Shown: positions 1 through 9,011 of the stretch, one piece after another
Position numbering within the stretch: the first letter of the stretch is position 1
How the letters are laid out: each line of letters opens with the position of its first letter
DNA from: Chlorogloea purpurea SAG 13.99
Lineage (GTDB): Bacteria > Cyanobacteriota > Cyanobacteriia > Cyanobacteriales > Microcystaceae
DNA: 64,000 nt
Direction: 5' to 3'
Assembly (NCBI GenBank): GCA_016903695.1
Contig: JADQBB010000005.1
Span: 62,001-126,000, forward strand
Notes under the pieces: model-generated
The model's input: the letters and a program-made list of their open reading frames with translations, nothing else
The model's database searches: none
What the model was told of the DNA's origin: nothing
Program-made: the position numbers and the translations under genes

Positions 1-321
1 AGGTTTCAGACTGGGGCTTTCTTTTAAGAGTTTCAAAATTTGAAAGCGAAAATTTCTAATTTCTTTTCTCCACCCTCTCTGACAGCGTTCCCGTTCCGAT
101 TCCCAATAAGTTATTTTGAGGAGATGTTCAAATAATCGGGCTAGATAACTTTCGAGTGCGTGCTTGACACTCCGGCCCATATCCTCTATCTCCTCCATTA
201 AATTGTTTAGATCAAGCTCATCAAATTTTCCATCTCTTAGCTGTTCTAAAGTAGTTGATAGCCACAGACTATAATCTCGTTCATAAAGATATTGGGTGGG
301 TAGATTGATTTTTGCTGTCAT
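1..321 (-). CDS. DUF29 family protein (partial, C-terminus outside window)
   Basis: The minus strand is open from an ATG at 321 to the window edge, 107 codons. The start reads MTAKINLPTQYLYERDYSLW and continues with an LDLNNLMEEIEDMG block, a leucine-rich LFEHLLK segment and a final LLKESPSLK. This is the DUF29 signature (YxxDYxxWL, LDxxNLxEEIExMG, HLLK, SPSLK), an alpha-helical family greatly expanded in cyanobacteria and without an established function. A typical member is about 145 residues, so roughly 40 residues are missing. No clear Shine-Dalgarno sequence precedes the start. Confidence 0.85.
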   Translation of the reverse strand, partial: MTAKINLPTQYLYERDYSLWLSTTLEQLRDGKFDELDLNNLMEEIEDMGRSVKHALESYLARLFEHLLKITYWESERERCQRGWRKEIRNFRFQILKLLKESPSLKP

Positions 322-426
322 AGGAGAAGATAAAAATGAATCCTACACTCTTATTGTATCGGACAGTGATCTACTTTTTGAGCGAATATACATTGGTCGT
401 GCCATATCCTACCCCTTGATTGTGAG

Positions 427-1617
427 TTATAAGTTCAGTTGGATTTCTCTTTTAGTAAAAGGTAGATCGGCGTTGATAGCATCAATTTCCTCCTGTTCCA
501 TATCGTTAATCTGACCGATATAATTTTGGAAAATCTTCGTCATTTTTGGATTATACAAACGGTGTAAACTGTGATTCGGTGTAGCCGGGAAACCTCGCCT
601 TTTCTTATGTTGTCCCCCCGCCCCAGGGTCGAACATCGTCACCCCCCGGTTAATAGCCCATTCGATCGGCCCGTAATAACAAGCCTCAAAATGTAAGCAA
701 TCGTATTCTTGAAAATTTCCCCAATATCTCCCGTATAAATTACTGCCTTTGTACAGACAGAAAGATAACCCCACTGGCTTAACATCGGTTTCCTGATGAT
801 AGGCGGCCACTAACATAACTCGATGACGGTAGTTAGGATAAAGCCCTTCAAAAAACTTTTGGGTTAGATATTTACTGCCCCAGTAAAACTTATCGCAGGT
901 ACTACTATAGAACTTATAGATCAAAGGAAAAAGATGATGGGGTATTTCATCAGCAGCGAGGGTTTTTACATATAATCCCGCACTCGTTACCGCTTTTCTC
1001 TCCCTCTTGATATTGCGGCGTTGATTGGCGTTAAACAGATTCAGATAATCATCGAAATTATTAAAACCTTTGCTATTCCAGATGTAACTATGATGTAGCC
1101 AACTATTAAAGCCCATCCCTTCCATCCGCGCGCGCCACTCTGGGTCAACAAAAAGGAAATGACAGCCGGATATACCGCAACGATCGCACAGATGATCGAT
1201 CGCTGTTACCATCAAGCCTGTAAGGGCCGCTTCATCTTCTCCTTGGGCCACCAGAAAGCGATAGCCGGTTGCGGGAGTGAAAGGAGTCATGCCCAATAAC
1301 TTCGGGTAATACTGTATGCCCAAGCGATAAGATAAATCAGCCCACTGACTATCAAAAACGAACTCACCGTAACTATGGCTTTTAATATATAAGGGGGCGG
1401 CGGCGATCAATTCTTGTCCCCGCCAGAGAGTCAGATGACTTGGTTGCCAACCCGTGCGGCCCGTGGCGCTACCGGAGGTTTCCAGATTATTCAACCATTC
1501 CCACTCTAGAAAAGGCGTGGCTAGAGGCATGGCGAGTCTATCCCATTGTTGCTGGGGGATTTCCGCCATTTTATGAATCCAAGATAGGGTAACTGGAGAC
1601 TTTAACTGTTCTACCAT
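427..1617 (-). CDS. FemAB/GNAT-like acyltransferase (DUF482, peptidoglycan recognition family)
   Basis: The 396-residue product matches the DUF482 family, proteins with a duplicated GNAT-like fold related to FemAB peptidyl transferases. Visible landmarks are the N-terminal TPFLEWEWLNNLETSG block, the central QRRNIKRERKAV segment, the SFCLYKGSNLYGRYWG strand and the FDPGAGGQHKKRRGF motif near the end, which is typical of the family. Substrate is unknown; transfer of an amino acid or acyl group to a cell-surface precursor is a guess from the fold. Length is normal for the family. It is transcribed alone, away from the histidine kinase region. Confidence 0.8.
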   Translation of the reverse strand: MVEQLKSPVTLSWIHKMAEIPQQQWDRLAMPLATPFLEWEWLNNLETSGSATGRTGWQPSHLTLWRGQELIAAAPLYIKSHSYGEFVFDSQWADLSYRLGIQYYPKLLGMTPFTPATGYRFLVAQGEDEAALTGLMVTAIDHLCDRCGISGCHFLFVDPEWRARMEGMGFNSWLHHSYIWNSKGFNNFDDYLNLFNANQRRNIKRERKAVTSAGLYVKTLAADEIPHHLFPLIYKFYSSTCDKFYWGSKYLTQKFFEGLYPNYRHRVMLVAAYHQETDVKPVGLSFCLYKGSNLYGRYWGNFQEYDCLHFEACYYGPIEWAINRGVTMFDPGAGGQHKKRRGFPATPNHSLHRLYNPKMTKIFQNYIGQINDMEQEEIDAINADLPFTKREIQLNL

Positions 1618-1697
1618 GGGTCTGAGTCGAAAAAACTTTTATCTATATAGGGTAATCTAATCTTTTGTCTCTCTGCATTGAGGATCTTTTTGGGAAT

Positions 1698-2372
1698 TTA
1701 CCGAACACATCGGTAATGTAAGAACACCTCTTCCCCTAATATCTGCGAACTTAATAACTGGAATCTTTTGGCAGTATCGGCTAGAAAACCCTCACCGCCT
1801 ACGGGGGTAGGTGCTGTTACTCCCCCTAAAATCCAGGGACACAAAGTCAGCCATAATTCATCGATTAAATCTTCCGCCAGTAGAGAGGCGATTAATTTCC
1901 CCCCGCCGATTATGGCTAATCTCTTCAAGCCGCAATCGTAGAGATGGGAGAGATTTTGAGCCTCACTATCAGCAGAGATGATTATACGATCGAATCCAGA
2001 GTGTTTTTCACTCTCCCATAAATGAGAGCCTTCTTGGGTGGTCAATAACCAACGGGGGAAGGGTTGACGGAAAAAACGCGCCCCAGGGTCAAGATTTCCC
2101 GAAGCGGAATAGACAATCTGCACTGGCTGGGGGGGTTTCCCCTGTTGTTGTCGCCACTGTAGTAATTCTTCTTGCCGGATTGAAAGACTAGTGCCGTAAG
2201 CCCGCAGGGTGGAAGCCCCAAAAATTACACCATCCGTTTGAGATAGTTGGGTTTCCAGATGTGTTAAGTCGGAGGCGGAAGAAAAACGGGCGGCAGAGCC
2301 AGTTTTATCGGCAATTTTGCCGTCGATGGTCATGGCGAGAATAACCGTGGTGTGAGGGCGAGGGTGGGACAC
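1698..2372 (-). CDS. RibD C-terminal-domain reductase (dihydrofolate-reductase fold)
   Basis: This 224-residue protein resembles the stand-alone reductase half of RibD, which reduces the ribosylamino-pyrimidine intermediate of riboflavin synthesis with NADPH. The N-terminal TTVILAMTIDGKIAD motif is the family hallmark, DGVIFGASTLRAYGT follows, and LAIIGGGKLIASLLAEDLIDELWLTLCP supplies the cofactor-binding glycine run and the conserved DEL-LTL block. There is no deaminase domain. A riboflavin role is therefore likely but not certain, since paralogous reductases exist. The gene diverges from the histidine kinase with 65 bp between them. Confidence 0.8.
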   Translation of the reverse strand: MSHPRPHTTVILAMTIDGKIADKTGSAARFSSASDLTHLETQLSQTDGVIFGASTLRAYGTSLSIRQEELLQWRQQQGKPPQPVQIVYSASGNLDPGARFFRQPFPRWLLTTQEGSHLWESEKHSGFDRIIISADSEAQNLSHLYDCGLKRLAIIGGGKLIASLLAEDLIDELWLTLCPWILGGVTAPTPVGGEGFLADTAKRFQLLSSQILGEEVFLHYRCVR

Positions 2373-2437
2373 AGATAGTTTTTAATGATTGGGTTAATAT
2401 GGGTTTATTAATTAAGTAGTTTTTCTTAAATATATTT

Positions 2438-4336
2438 ATGCCTTTTTTTCAATCATCTTTTAGAAGGATTTTGTTATCGAGGTTATTATTGGTAAGCGTG
2501 CCGGTGTTATTGATCGGTATGTACGTTACCTATCGTAAAGCTCGATCGGCTTTTTTGGAAACGGCGCGGCAGAATCTCACTGAAAGCGCGGTTAGGAAAG
2601 GGGACACGATCGATCAAAATATTAAGGCACTGAAAACATCTTTAATTACCGCCACGGATAGTATAGTTTTCAAAGAAGGAACTTTAGAGAATAAAAAAAC
2701 ATTTTTACGGCAATTAACCGAAGAATTACCAGGTAAAGTTAGCTGTATTCAACTATTGGATTTACAAACCTATCAATTGGTAGTTAGTACCTGTGATGAG
2801 CGGGATATAACGAGCAATAATAGTAATCCTTGGCCTAAGAAACAGAACACAATCCTAACTGGTAAGTTAGATGTGTACGTGGATAATTTGCCCACTATCT
2901 CTCCTAAAAAGATCAACACAAATCAGCTGCCATTAAATTTATCAGCTCCCGTGTACGATACCAACAAAAATCTTAAATATCGCCTCACCATACAAACTTT
3001 AGTGCTATGTAACGAAACCCTATTACCAGGCTCATTATCGGGGTATACCGTGATCATCGATGAGAAAGGAACAATTTTAGCTCATCCCTTCCCCCAGAGA
3101 ATCGGTATTAATATCAATCAGGAAGCTGACTCAGAGCGATTAAAATCCATTGTGAACAATGCTATCAAAGGGCGGCAGGATTTTTTGCATCTTTTTTCTT
3201 TCGAGAAAAATGGCGTGGAATTGGTGGCTGGGTATAGTTCTATACCCAGTCCGATCACTAGAAATATCCATCAAAAGTGGATTATCTTGGCGGTGAGTCC
3301 TCTTTACACAGCCCTTGCGCCTTTGAGAGAAATTAGAGAAGTATTGTTACAAATGCTGATAGCTTTGTTGATCGCCAGTGGCATAGCCACCTCTTTAATA
3401 GCTAGAGAATTAGCCCGTCCTTTAGAAAAATTACGGGATTATGCTCTTAATAAAGATAATTTAAACTCTCTCGATACTATTCCTCAAGATTTTTATATCC
3501 GCGAGATTAATCAATTATCGATCGCTTTAAAACAAATGATCGAACATATAAAAGCTTGGAGTGAAGAAGTCCTTAATGCTTGGAAAGAGTCAGAGAATGC
3601 CAATCGTCTCAAAAATGAGTTTCTTGCCACTACTTCTCACGAATTAAGAACACCTCTCAACGGGATTATCGGCTCTATTCGCATTATTAAAGATGGTTAT
3701 TGTGATAGTGAGGAAGAGGAAAAAGAATTTTTACAACAGGCAGATAACGCAGCGGTTTATTTATTGGGGATTATCAACGATATTCTCGATCTGTCCCGTA
3801 TCGAATCGGGTAAGCTCTCGGTTAATCTTGGGCCAGTTGACCTGAGAAAAATAATTATTGAAGTAACTAACTTGCAATTAGCGAATATACAAAATAAGGA
3901 ATTACAATTGAATCTGTCTCATTGTCAAGATAATATAATCGTTTATGCCGATCCTTATAAATTAAAACAAGTCATTCTCAATATAGTAGGTAATGCTATT
4001 AAATTCACGGAAAAAGGAGGTATTACTATCAAGACGAAAATAGATGATAAACAGGCGATCATCACGATCATTGATACCGGTATCGGCATAGATCCGAGCC
4101 AACAACATAAACTATTCCGTCCTTTTGTCATGGTAGACGGTTCGACCACGAGAAAATTTAGCGGCACGGGTTTGGGATTAGCCATCTCCCGAAATTTGAT
4201 CACCTTAATGGGAGGCAATATCATTCTTTTCAGCGCCGGGAAAGGGCAAGGTACAACTTTAGAAATTACCTTACCTTTAATGATAGAAATTAACCCAGAA
4301 GTTAAGAAAGCTGTTTCGACCGTTTCATTTATCTAA
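2438..4336 (+). CDS. Membrane sensor histidine kinase with extracytoplasmic Cache domain
   Basis: The 632-residue product has a first membrane helix (about residues 9-27), a long outside-facing region of about 260 residues resembling a Cache sensor (including GYTVIIDEKGTILAHP), and a second helix near residues 300-325. A linker leads to HisKA with the phospho-acceptor H401 in SHELRTPLNGI. The ATPase domain shows the N-box (ILNIVGNAIKFTEKG), DTGIGI and GTGLGLAIS. No receiver domain is fused and no response regulator lies nearby, so its partner is unknown. Cache domains usually bind small ligands. The stop codon overlaps the stop of the converging glycosyltransferase by 4 bp. Confidence 0.9.
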   Translation: MPFFQSSFRRILLSRLLLVSVPVLLIGMYVTYRKARSAFLETARQNLTESAVRKGDTIDQNIKALKTSLITATDSIVFKEGTLENKKTFLRQLTEELPGKVSCIQLLDLQTYQLVVSTCDERDITSNNSNPWPKKQNTILTGKLDVYVDNLPTISPKKINTNQLPLNLSAPVYDTNKNLKYRLTIQTLVLCNETLLPGSLSGYTVIIDEKGTILAHPFPQRIGININQEADSERLKSIVNNAIKGRQDFLHLFSFEKNGVELVAGYSSIPSPITRNIHQKWIILAVSPLYTALAPLREIREVLLQMLIALLIASGIATSLIARELARPLEKLRDYALNKDNLNSLDTIPQDFYIREINQLSIALKQMIEHIKAWSEEVLNAWKESENANRLKNEFLATTSHELRTPLNGIIGSIRIIKDGYCDSEEEEKEFLQQADNAAVYLLGIINDILDLSRIESGKLSVNLGPVDLRKIIIEVTNLQLANIQNKELQLNLSHCQDNIIVYADPYKLKQVILNIVGNAIKFTEKGGITIKTKIDDKQAIITIIDTGIGIDPSQQHKLFRPFVMVDGSTTRKFSGTGLGLAISRNLITLMGGNIILFSAGKGQGTTLEITLPLMIEINPEVKKAVSTVSFI

Positions 4337-5319
4337 ATAATTTCCCTAACTTGTTCCGTATAATCTTTAGGTTTAACTTTGCGAAAATTTTCTAAAGCTA
4401 TACGTCTTAAATTTAAAGGTAGATAGGAAAGAAATAAACCGAGGGTGCGGCGCTTTGATGCGGTTAACACTTGAGCCGATTCTCGCAATAATCCCCTACC
4501 CGCAACAACGTCGCCCCCTTCTATAAGCCTTAAGCCTAAAGTCTCTTGAATAGAGGCTAATTTTAAAATACGTTCCCGTTCTAAATCAGTATCCGTGAAC
4601 CTATAACTTTGTAAACAGAAAGCTTTAGCCCCCAAAAAATGGACAGCCTGTTTCAAGCTACTCTGTCCGCCGTGAAAACGATACTCCATAAGGTATTCGG
4701 GCAAGAAATAACCCCGTTTATTGTCTAAAGCTAATCTCACCAATAGATCGAAATCCTCGCAGCCGTCCGCTTCAGGACGCATATAATCGACACTTTGTAA
4801 ACAATCTCGACGGAATAAAGTAGAACCAACCTGGAGACTTTGATAATAAAAAGTTTGCCACAGTAAATCCTCGATAACTCCGGCGTGAAGTTTATCTTTA
4901 CCCCATTTAGCCGAATTTTTATCTGTAGCGGTAATATCTTTATTACCGTACTTATCGATGATCCAATGATTCGTACAAACAAAGTCAATATCGGGGTGAC
5001 TATCTAAAATTGTTACGGTTTTACATAGAAAATCCGGCGTCAAAGCATCATCATCATCGAACTTGATAAAATACTCGCCCCTAGAGGCGGCAAACCCCGC
5101 CCGCATATTTCTACTTCTACCAATATTTTCCTCATGACGGATATAGCGAATACGAGAATCATTAAAATTTTTCACCACTTCGGCAGTATTGTCGGGAGAG
5201 GCATCATCGCAGACGATCAGCTCAAAATCTTCGTAAGTTTGTTTTAATACACTAGTAATAGAATAGGTTAAATAATGAGAACGGTTATAAGTAGGAAGAC
5301 AAAGGGATACTTTAACCAT
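4333..5319 (-). CDS. Family 2 glycosyltransferase
   Basis: The 328-residue protein starts VSLCLPTYNRSHYLTYSI, the usual GT2 GT-A opening. IVCDDASPDNTAEV and the metal-binding FDDDDAL motif (near residue 90) follow. The acceptor half continues to about residue 215 and the last 100 residues look helical. It probably transfers a sugar from a nucleotide donor onto a surface glycan. It is read away from the plus-strand glycosyltransferase at 5463 across a 143-bp divergent gap, so both may share a regulatory region of the polysaccharide locus. Confidence 0.88.
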   Translation of the reverse strand: MVKVSLCLPTYNRSHYLTYSITSVLKQTYEDFELIVCDDASPDNTAEVVKNFNDSRIRYIRHEENIGRSRNMRAGFAASRGEYFIKFDDDDALTPDFLCKTVTILDSHPDIDFVCTNHWIIDKYGNKDITATDKNSAKWGKDKLHAGVIEDLLWQTFYYQSLQVGSTLFRRDCLQSVDYMRPEADGCEDFDLLVRLALDNKRGYFLPEYLMEYRFHGGQSSLKQAVHFLGAKAFCLQSYRFTDTDLERERILKLASIQETLGLRLIEGGDVVAGRGLLRESAQVLTASKRRTLGLFLSYLPLNLRRIALENFRKVKPKDYTEQVREII

Positions 5320-5462
5320 AGTGACAGATTGATAATAAAATTCTTGTGACCATGATCTCTCGCAAAACTAAATTTGTCAAATTGAAGGATTCCTATCTAG
5401 CCAGAAATCACCGAAGATGCTAAACATATTACTTAAGCATAAGAAATGTGTTTTATTAATCC

Positions 5463-6386
5463 ATGTTAGAGCCAGAAATAGCCGGAATAATCTGCACCCA
5501 TAATCGAGATTACTACTTGGGTGCAGCTATAGATAGTCTCTTGAACCAGACTTGTAAGAATTATGAAATCATAGTGGTGGATAATGGCTGTACCGACGAT
5601 ACCAAAACAGTAGTATCGGCCCGCTTAGCCCATTCCCGTTTAAAATATGTCTACGAACCGACTTTAGGACTATCAACTGCCAGAAATCGAGGTATGCAAG
5701 AAACTCAAGCCCCGATTCTCGCCTACTTGGACGATGATGCAGAAGCGAGTCCGGGATGGTTACAAACCCTGTTAGAAGCCTATAATCATAACGATAAACT
5801 AGCCGTGGCCGGTGGTAAAGTTAGCTTGATCTGGCCTGAAGGCCATGGCCAACCCTATTGGATGTCCGATGACTTGGCGGGGGCCTTGGGCTTATTCGAT
5901 TTGGGTGACGATGTGGTTTATATAAATAGCCCTAATTTGACCCCAAGGGGACTTAATTACTCCATCAGGCGTGATTTTTTAGAGAGTGTAGGCGGATTTG
6001 ACACCAATCTAGGAAGAGTGGGTAAAAAACTTCTTTCTAACGAGGAACTATACATGACCGAACAGGCTCTTAAAAAAGGATGGCAAGTGGCTTATATACC
6101 CACCGCGTTGGTGGCCCATAATGTTTCCTTGGAGAGATTAGAAAAACAGTGGTTTTATCGACGCAGTTGGTGGCAAGGAATCAGTGAACATTATCGGGAA
6201 GAGGTAGGGGGAAGAACCGGGATAGGGCAATTGGGCCGGGGAGGCGAAAGATTTATCAGGGGGATTTATAAATCGCTGAAAAATATTAATAATCCCGCTC
6301 GAAGCTTTGATAATTTGCTTTACGCCTATGGTCAAATCGGTTACTTAACTGGTGTTGTCAAGCATTTATTAAAAACGAAACAATGA
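5463..6386 (+). CDS. Family 2 glycosyltransferase, HpsE-like
   Basis: The 307-residue product has the GT2 opening IAGIICTHNRDYYLGAAIDS, IVVDNGCTDDT, the LSTARNRG motif and the DXD-type YLDDDAEASPGW. The region around GGKVSLIWPEGHGQPYW and GRVGKKLLSNEE resembles cyanobacterial hormogonium-polysaccharide type GT2 enzymes (HpsE group). It is the first gene of a five-gene glycan operon and overlaps the next gene by ATGA. Donor and acceptor sugars cannot be read from sequence. Confidence 0.85.
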   Translation: MLEPEIAGIICTHNRDYYLGAAIDSLLNQTCKNYEIIVVDNGCTDDTKTVVSARLAHSRLKYVYEPTLGLSTARNRGMQETQAPILAYLDDDAEASPGWLQTLLEAYNHNDKLAVAGGKVSLIWPEGHGQPYWMSDDLAGALGLFDLGDDVVYINSPNLTPRGLNYSIRRDFLESVGGFDTNLGRVGKKLLSNEELYMTEQALKKGWQVAYIPTALVAHNVSLERLEKQWFYRRSWWQGISEHYREEVGGRTGIGQLGRGGERFIRGIYKSLKNINNPARSFDNLLYAYGQIGYLTGVVKHLLKTKQ

Positions 6387-7351
6387 ACTTTATGTCAAAA
6401 AAAGCGTTAATTTGTGGTATATCGGGGCAGGACGGAGCTTATTTAGCCAAATTACTTCTAGAGAAAGGCTATACGGTTAGTGGCACTTCTAGAGATGCAC
6501 AAGTATCTAATTTTCAAAGTTTATCCCGTTTGGGTATTCGAGGAGAAATCAAACTGGAATCCATGTCTCTCAATGATTTTCGTAGCGTCTTGCAAGTATT
6601 GAAAAAAATCCAACCGGATGAAATTTATAATTTAGCCGGACAAAGTTCTGTAGGGTTGTCCTTTGACCAACCGGTGGAAACTTTAGAAAGTATAGCCACG
6701 GGCACGTTAAATCTTTTGGAGGCGATTCGTTTCACGGGTGAACCCATTAAATTCTACAACGCCGGGTCGAGCGAATGTTTCGGTGATATAGGCGATCGTT
6801 CTGCCAACGAAGCCACGCCCTTCCGCCCCAGAAGTCCCTACGGAGTGGCAAAAGCTGCCGCCTTCTGGGAAGTGGCTAATTATCGAGAAGCCTATAACCT
6901 TTTCGCTTGTTCGGGGATTCTCTTTAACCACGAATCCCCCCTCCGCCCCGAGCGTTTTGTTACTCAAAAAATTATCACCTCCGCTTGTCGTATCGCTAAA
7001 GGAGAAACAGAAACTCTTAATCTCGGTAATTTACGTATAGAAAGAGATTGGGGCTGGGCACCCGAATACGTTGAAGCCATGTACCTGATGTTACAGCAAC
7101 AGCGACCCGATGATTATGTTATCGCCACGGGAGAAAGCCGTAAATTGCAAGATTTTGTCGCGGAAGCTTTCGCCTGCGTGGGGTTAGACTGGTCTCAATA
7201 TGTGACCACTGACAGTAGTTTACTCCGCCCGACGGATTTAGCGATTAGTCGCGGCGACCCTAGTAAAGCAAAAGCCAGATTAGGTTGGCAGGCCAAGTAT
7301 AAAATGTCGGATATTATTCGCTCTATGATCGAAACTAAATTGGCTCAATAA
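6383..7351 (+). CDS. gmd: GDP-mannose 4,6-dehydratase
   Basis: This 322-residue short-chain dehydrogenase/reductase converts GDP-mannose to GDP-4-keto-6-deoxymannose, the precursor of GDP-fucose, GDP-rhamnose or related sugars. The NADP-binding GISGQDGAYLAKLL motif near the N-terminus, YNLAGQSSVGLSF, the catalytic SPYGVAKA (YxxxK), LFNHESPLRPERFVTQKI and RDWGWAPEYVEAM are diagnostic of GMD. The start overlaps the previous stop as ATGA; a second in-frame ATG three codons on (6392) is also possible. Its place among glycosyltransferases suggests that it supplies a deoxyhexose for the polymer built here. Confidence 0.92.
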   Translation: MNFMSKKALICGISGQDGAYLAKLLLEKGYTVSGTSRDAQVSNFQSLSRLGIRGEIKLESMSLNDFRSVLQVLKKIQPDEIYNLAGQSSVGLSFDQPVETLESIATGTLNLLEAIRFTGEPIKFYNAGSSECFGDIGDRSANEATPFRPRSPYGVAKAAAFWEVANYREAYNLFACSGILFNHESPLRPERFVTQKIITSACRIAKGETETLNLGNLRIERDWGWAPEYVEAMYLMLQQQRPDDYVIATGESRKLQDFVAEAFACVGLDWSQYVTTDSSLLRPTDLAISRGDPSKAKARLGWQAKYKMSDIIRSMIETKLAQ

Positions 7352-7388
7352 TGGCAATTCATCTATTTTATTAATCCTTCATAAATTA

Positions 7389-9011
7389 ATGTTAGACAAG
7401 CTTAAAAAAACTTTTGCAAATTTGCCGAATTATCTCAAACTATTAGTTATAGTATGTGTGATAGGTGGTATTTTATTAAGGTTCAATAACTTAGAAGGGA
7501 AATTATATTCTAATGATGAAACATTTAGTACAACTTATATTTATGGGCAACAATTAACTGAAGTTATCGAAACGAAAATAATCTCGGCAAAAGATTTACA
7601 AAGTTATCAAAGGCTGAAAACAAGTGAATCTCTAGGGGAAGGTATCGGTCGAGTGATTCGACAACCTTATGTATTCCCTCCCCTCTATCCCATTTTAATG
7701 CAATTTTGGGCGAGAATTACCGATCGATGGTTTACCAATCCCGCTATGATCACTCGTAGCCTATCCGTGGTGATCAGTTTATTTTCCTTACCATTCGCCT
7801 ACTGGCTATACTGGGAATTATGCGAATCCCATACTATCGCCTGGTTGGGAACAGCGTTAATAGCGGTTTCTCCTTTTCAATTACAGTACGCTCAGATCGT
7901 GAGAACTTATAGTTTGACCATCACGGCGACTTTTTTAGCTTCTGCCTTGTTTTTAAGGTGTTATAAATTTCCCGGAAGATCGAATTGGTTACTTTACGGT
8001 TTATCGATCGCGATCGGTCTATATTCCAACGTTCTTTTCGGTTTTGTCATTATCGGTCACGCTATTTATACTCTCTGGACTCAAAGAGTAAGATGGAACT
8101 CAATAGTCAAAAACTATACTTGGTCTTCTTGTTTGGGAATCTTCCTGTTCATGCCTTGGTTTATTCGATTTATCACCGATGAGAAATTATTAAACTATTC
8201 GGTAGCTCAACCGGCCCAAGGTGGAGCTTCTTTAAAAAGTTTGGTGACAGATTGGATTAAAATTATTCCAAAATTCTTTGTCGATTTGAATGATCCATGG
8301 ATAGAGTCAACGGCACAATTTATATCTTTACAGAAAATATTTACGCCTTTGATTTTGCTACTATCAATGGCATCTCTCGTATTTATTATTATTTATTCTC
8401 CTAAAAACATACGTAGGTTTATCCTAAGTCTCATCTTTGCCGGGGGAGTCCTATTAATGCTTAAAGATATAATTTTGGGAGGAACTTTTTCTACCCGCCC
8501 TCGCTATTTAATACCTTATGTTATCGGCATAGAATTAGCAGTGGGGATTTTTTTAGGTTATTCTCTAGCATCGCCCGTACATTGGTGGCGAAAACTAGGG
8601 CAATTTTTACTAGTTTTAGTATTAACTGGTGGTTTGCTATCCTGCTACGTTATATCTAGTTCACCTTCTTGGTGGGCATTCGGGGCGCCGGATTATCCCT
8701 TGATGGCGGAAAAAATCAATAAACAAACTCTTCCTGTAGTTATTTATGATGATTTTGGAGATGCCTTGACCATGAGCTATTTAGTTAATGAAAATACCAA
8801 ATTTCATCTAACTCGTAACATAGAACAAAATTTACTAAAAGATGATGGCAAAATTTATCAAGGATACGAGCAAATAATTCTCTTTAAACCACAGGAAACA
8901 ATAAAAGAAAAAATTCAGCGCTCAGCGCGGTGGAATTTACAATCTTTATTTAATAATAAAAATAATAATATACCTAACGTGCCCCAACTATGGTCAGCCT
9001 CCAGAAAATGA
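7389..9011 (+). CDS. Multi-pass membrane glycosyltransferase (PMT/ArnT-like, GT39/GT83 type)
   Basis: The 540-residue protein has a first helix near residues 17-32 and about ten further hydrophobic segments up to residue 425, followed by a soluble tail. The first outside loop carries LEGKLYSNDETFS, with an acidic residue placed as in lipid-phosphate-sugar dependent GT-C enzymes. PYVFPPLYPILMQFWARI and QLQYAQIVRTYSL are also typical of this group. It probably moves a sugar from a polyprenyl-phosphate donor on the outer face of the membrane. The lipid-linked donor could come from the GtrB-like enzyme two genes downstream. The next gene starts within its stop codon (ATGA). Confidence 0.75.
   Translation: MLDKLKKTFANLPNYLKLLVIVCVIGGILLRFNNLEGKLYSNDETFSTTYIYGQQLTEVIETKIISAKDLQSYQRLKTSESLGEGIGRVIRQPYVFPPLYPILMQFWARITDRWFTNPAMITRSLSVVISLFSLPFAYWLYWELCESHTIAWLGTALIAVSPFQLQYAQIVRTYSLTITATFLASALFLRCYKFPGRSNWLLYGLSIAIGLYSNVLFGFVIIGHAIYTLWTQRVRWNSIVKNYTWSSCLGIFLFMPWFIRFITDEKLLNYSVAQPAQGGASLKSLVTDWIKIIPKFFVDLNDPWIESTAQFISLQKIFTPLILLLSMASLVFIIIYSPKNIRRFILSLIFAGGVLLMLKDIILGGTFSTRPRYLIPYVIGIELAVGIFLGYSLASPVHWWRKLGQFLLVLVLTGGLLSCYVISSSPSWWAFGAPDYPLMAEKINKQTLPVVIYDDFGDALTMSYLVNENTKFHLTRNIEQNLLKDDGKIYQGYEQIILFKPQETIKEKIQRSARWNLQSLFNNKNNNIPNVPQLWSASRK

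Noticed and set aside
296..514. Plus-strand frame of 72 codons at the left end
   Set aside because: It overlaps the DUF29 start and the end of the acyltransferase gene on the other strand and has no homology.
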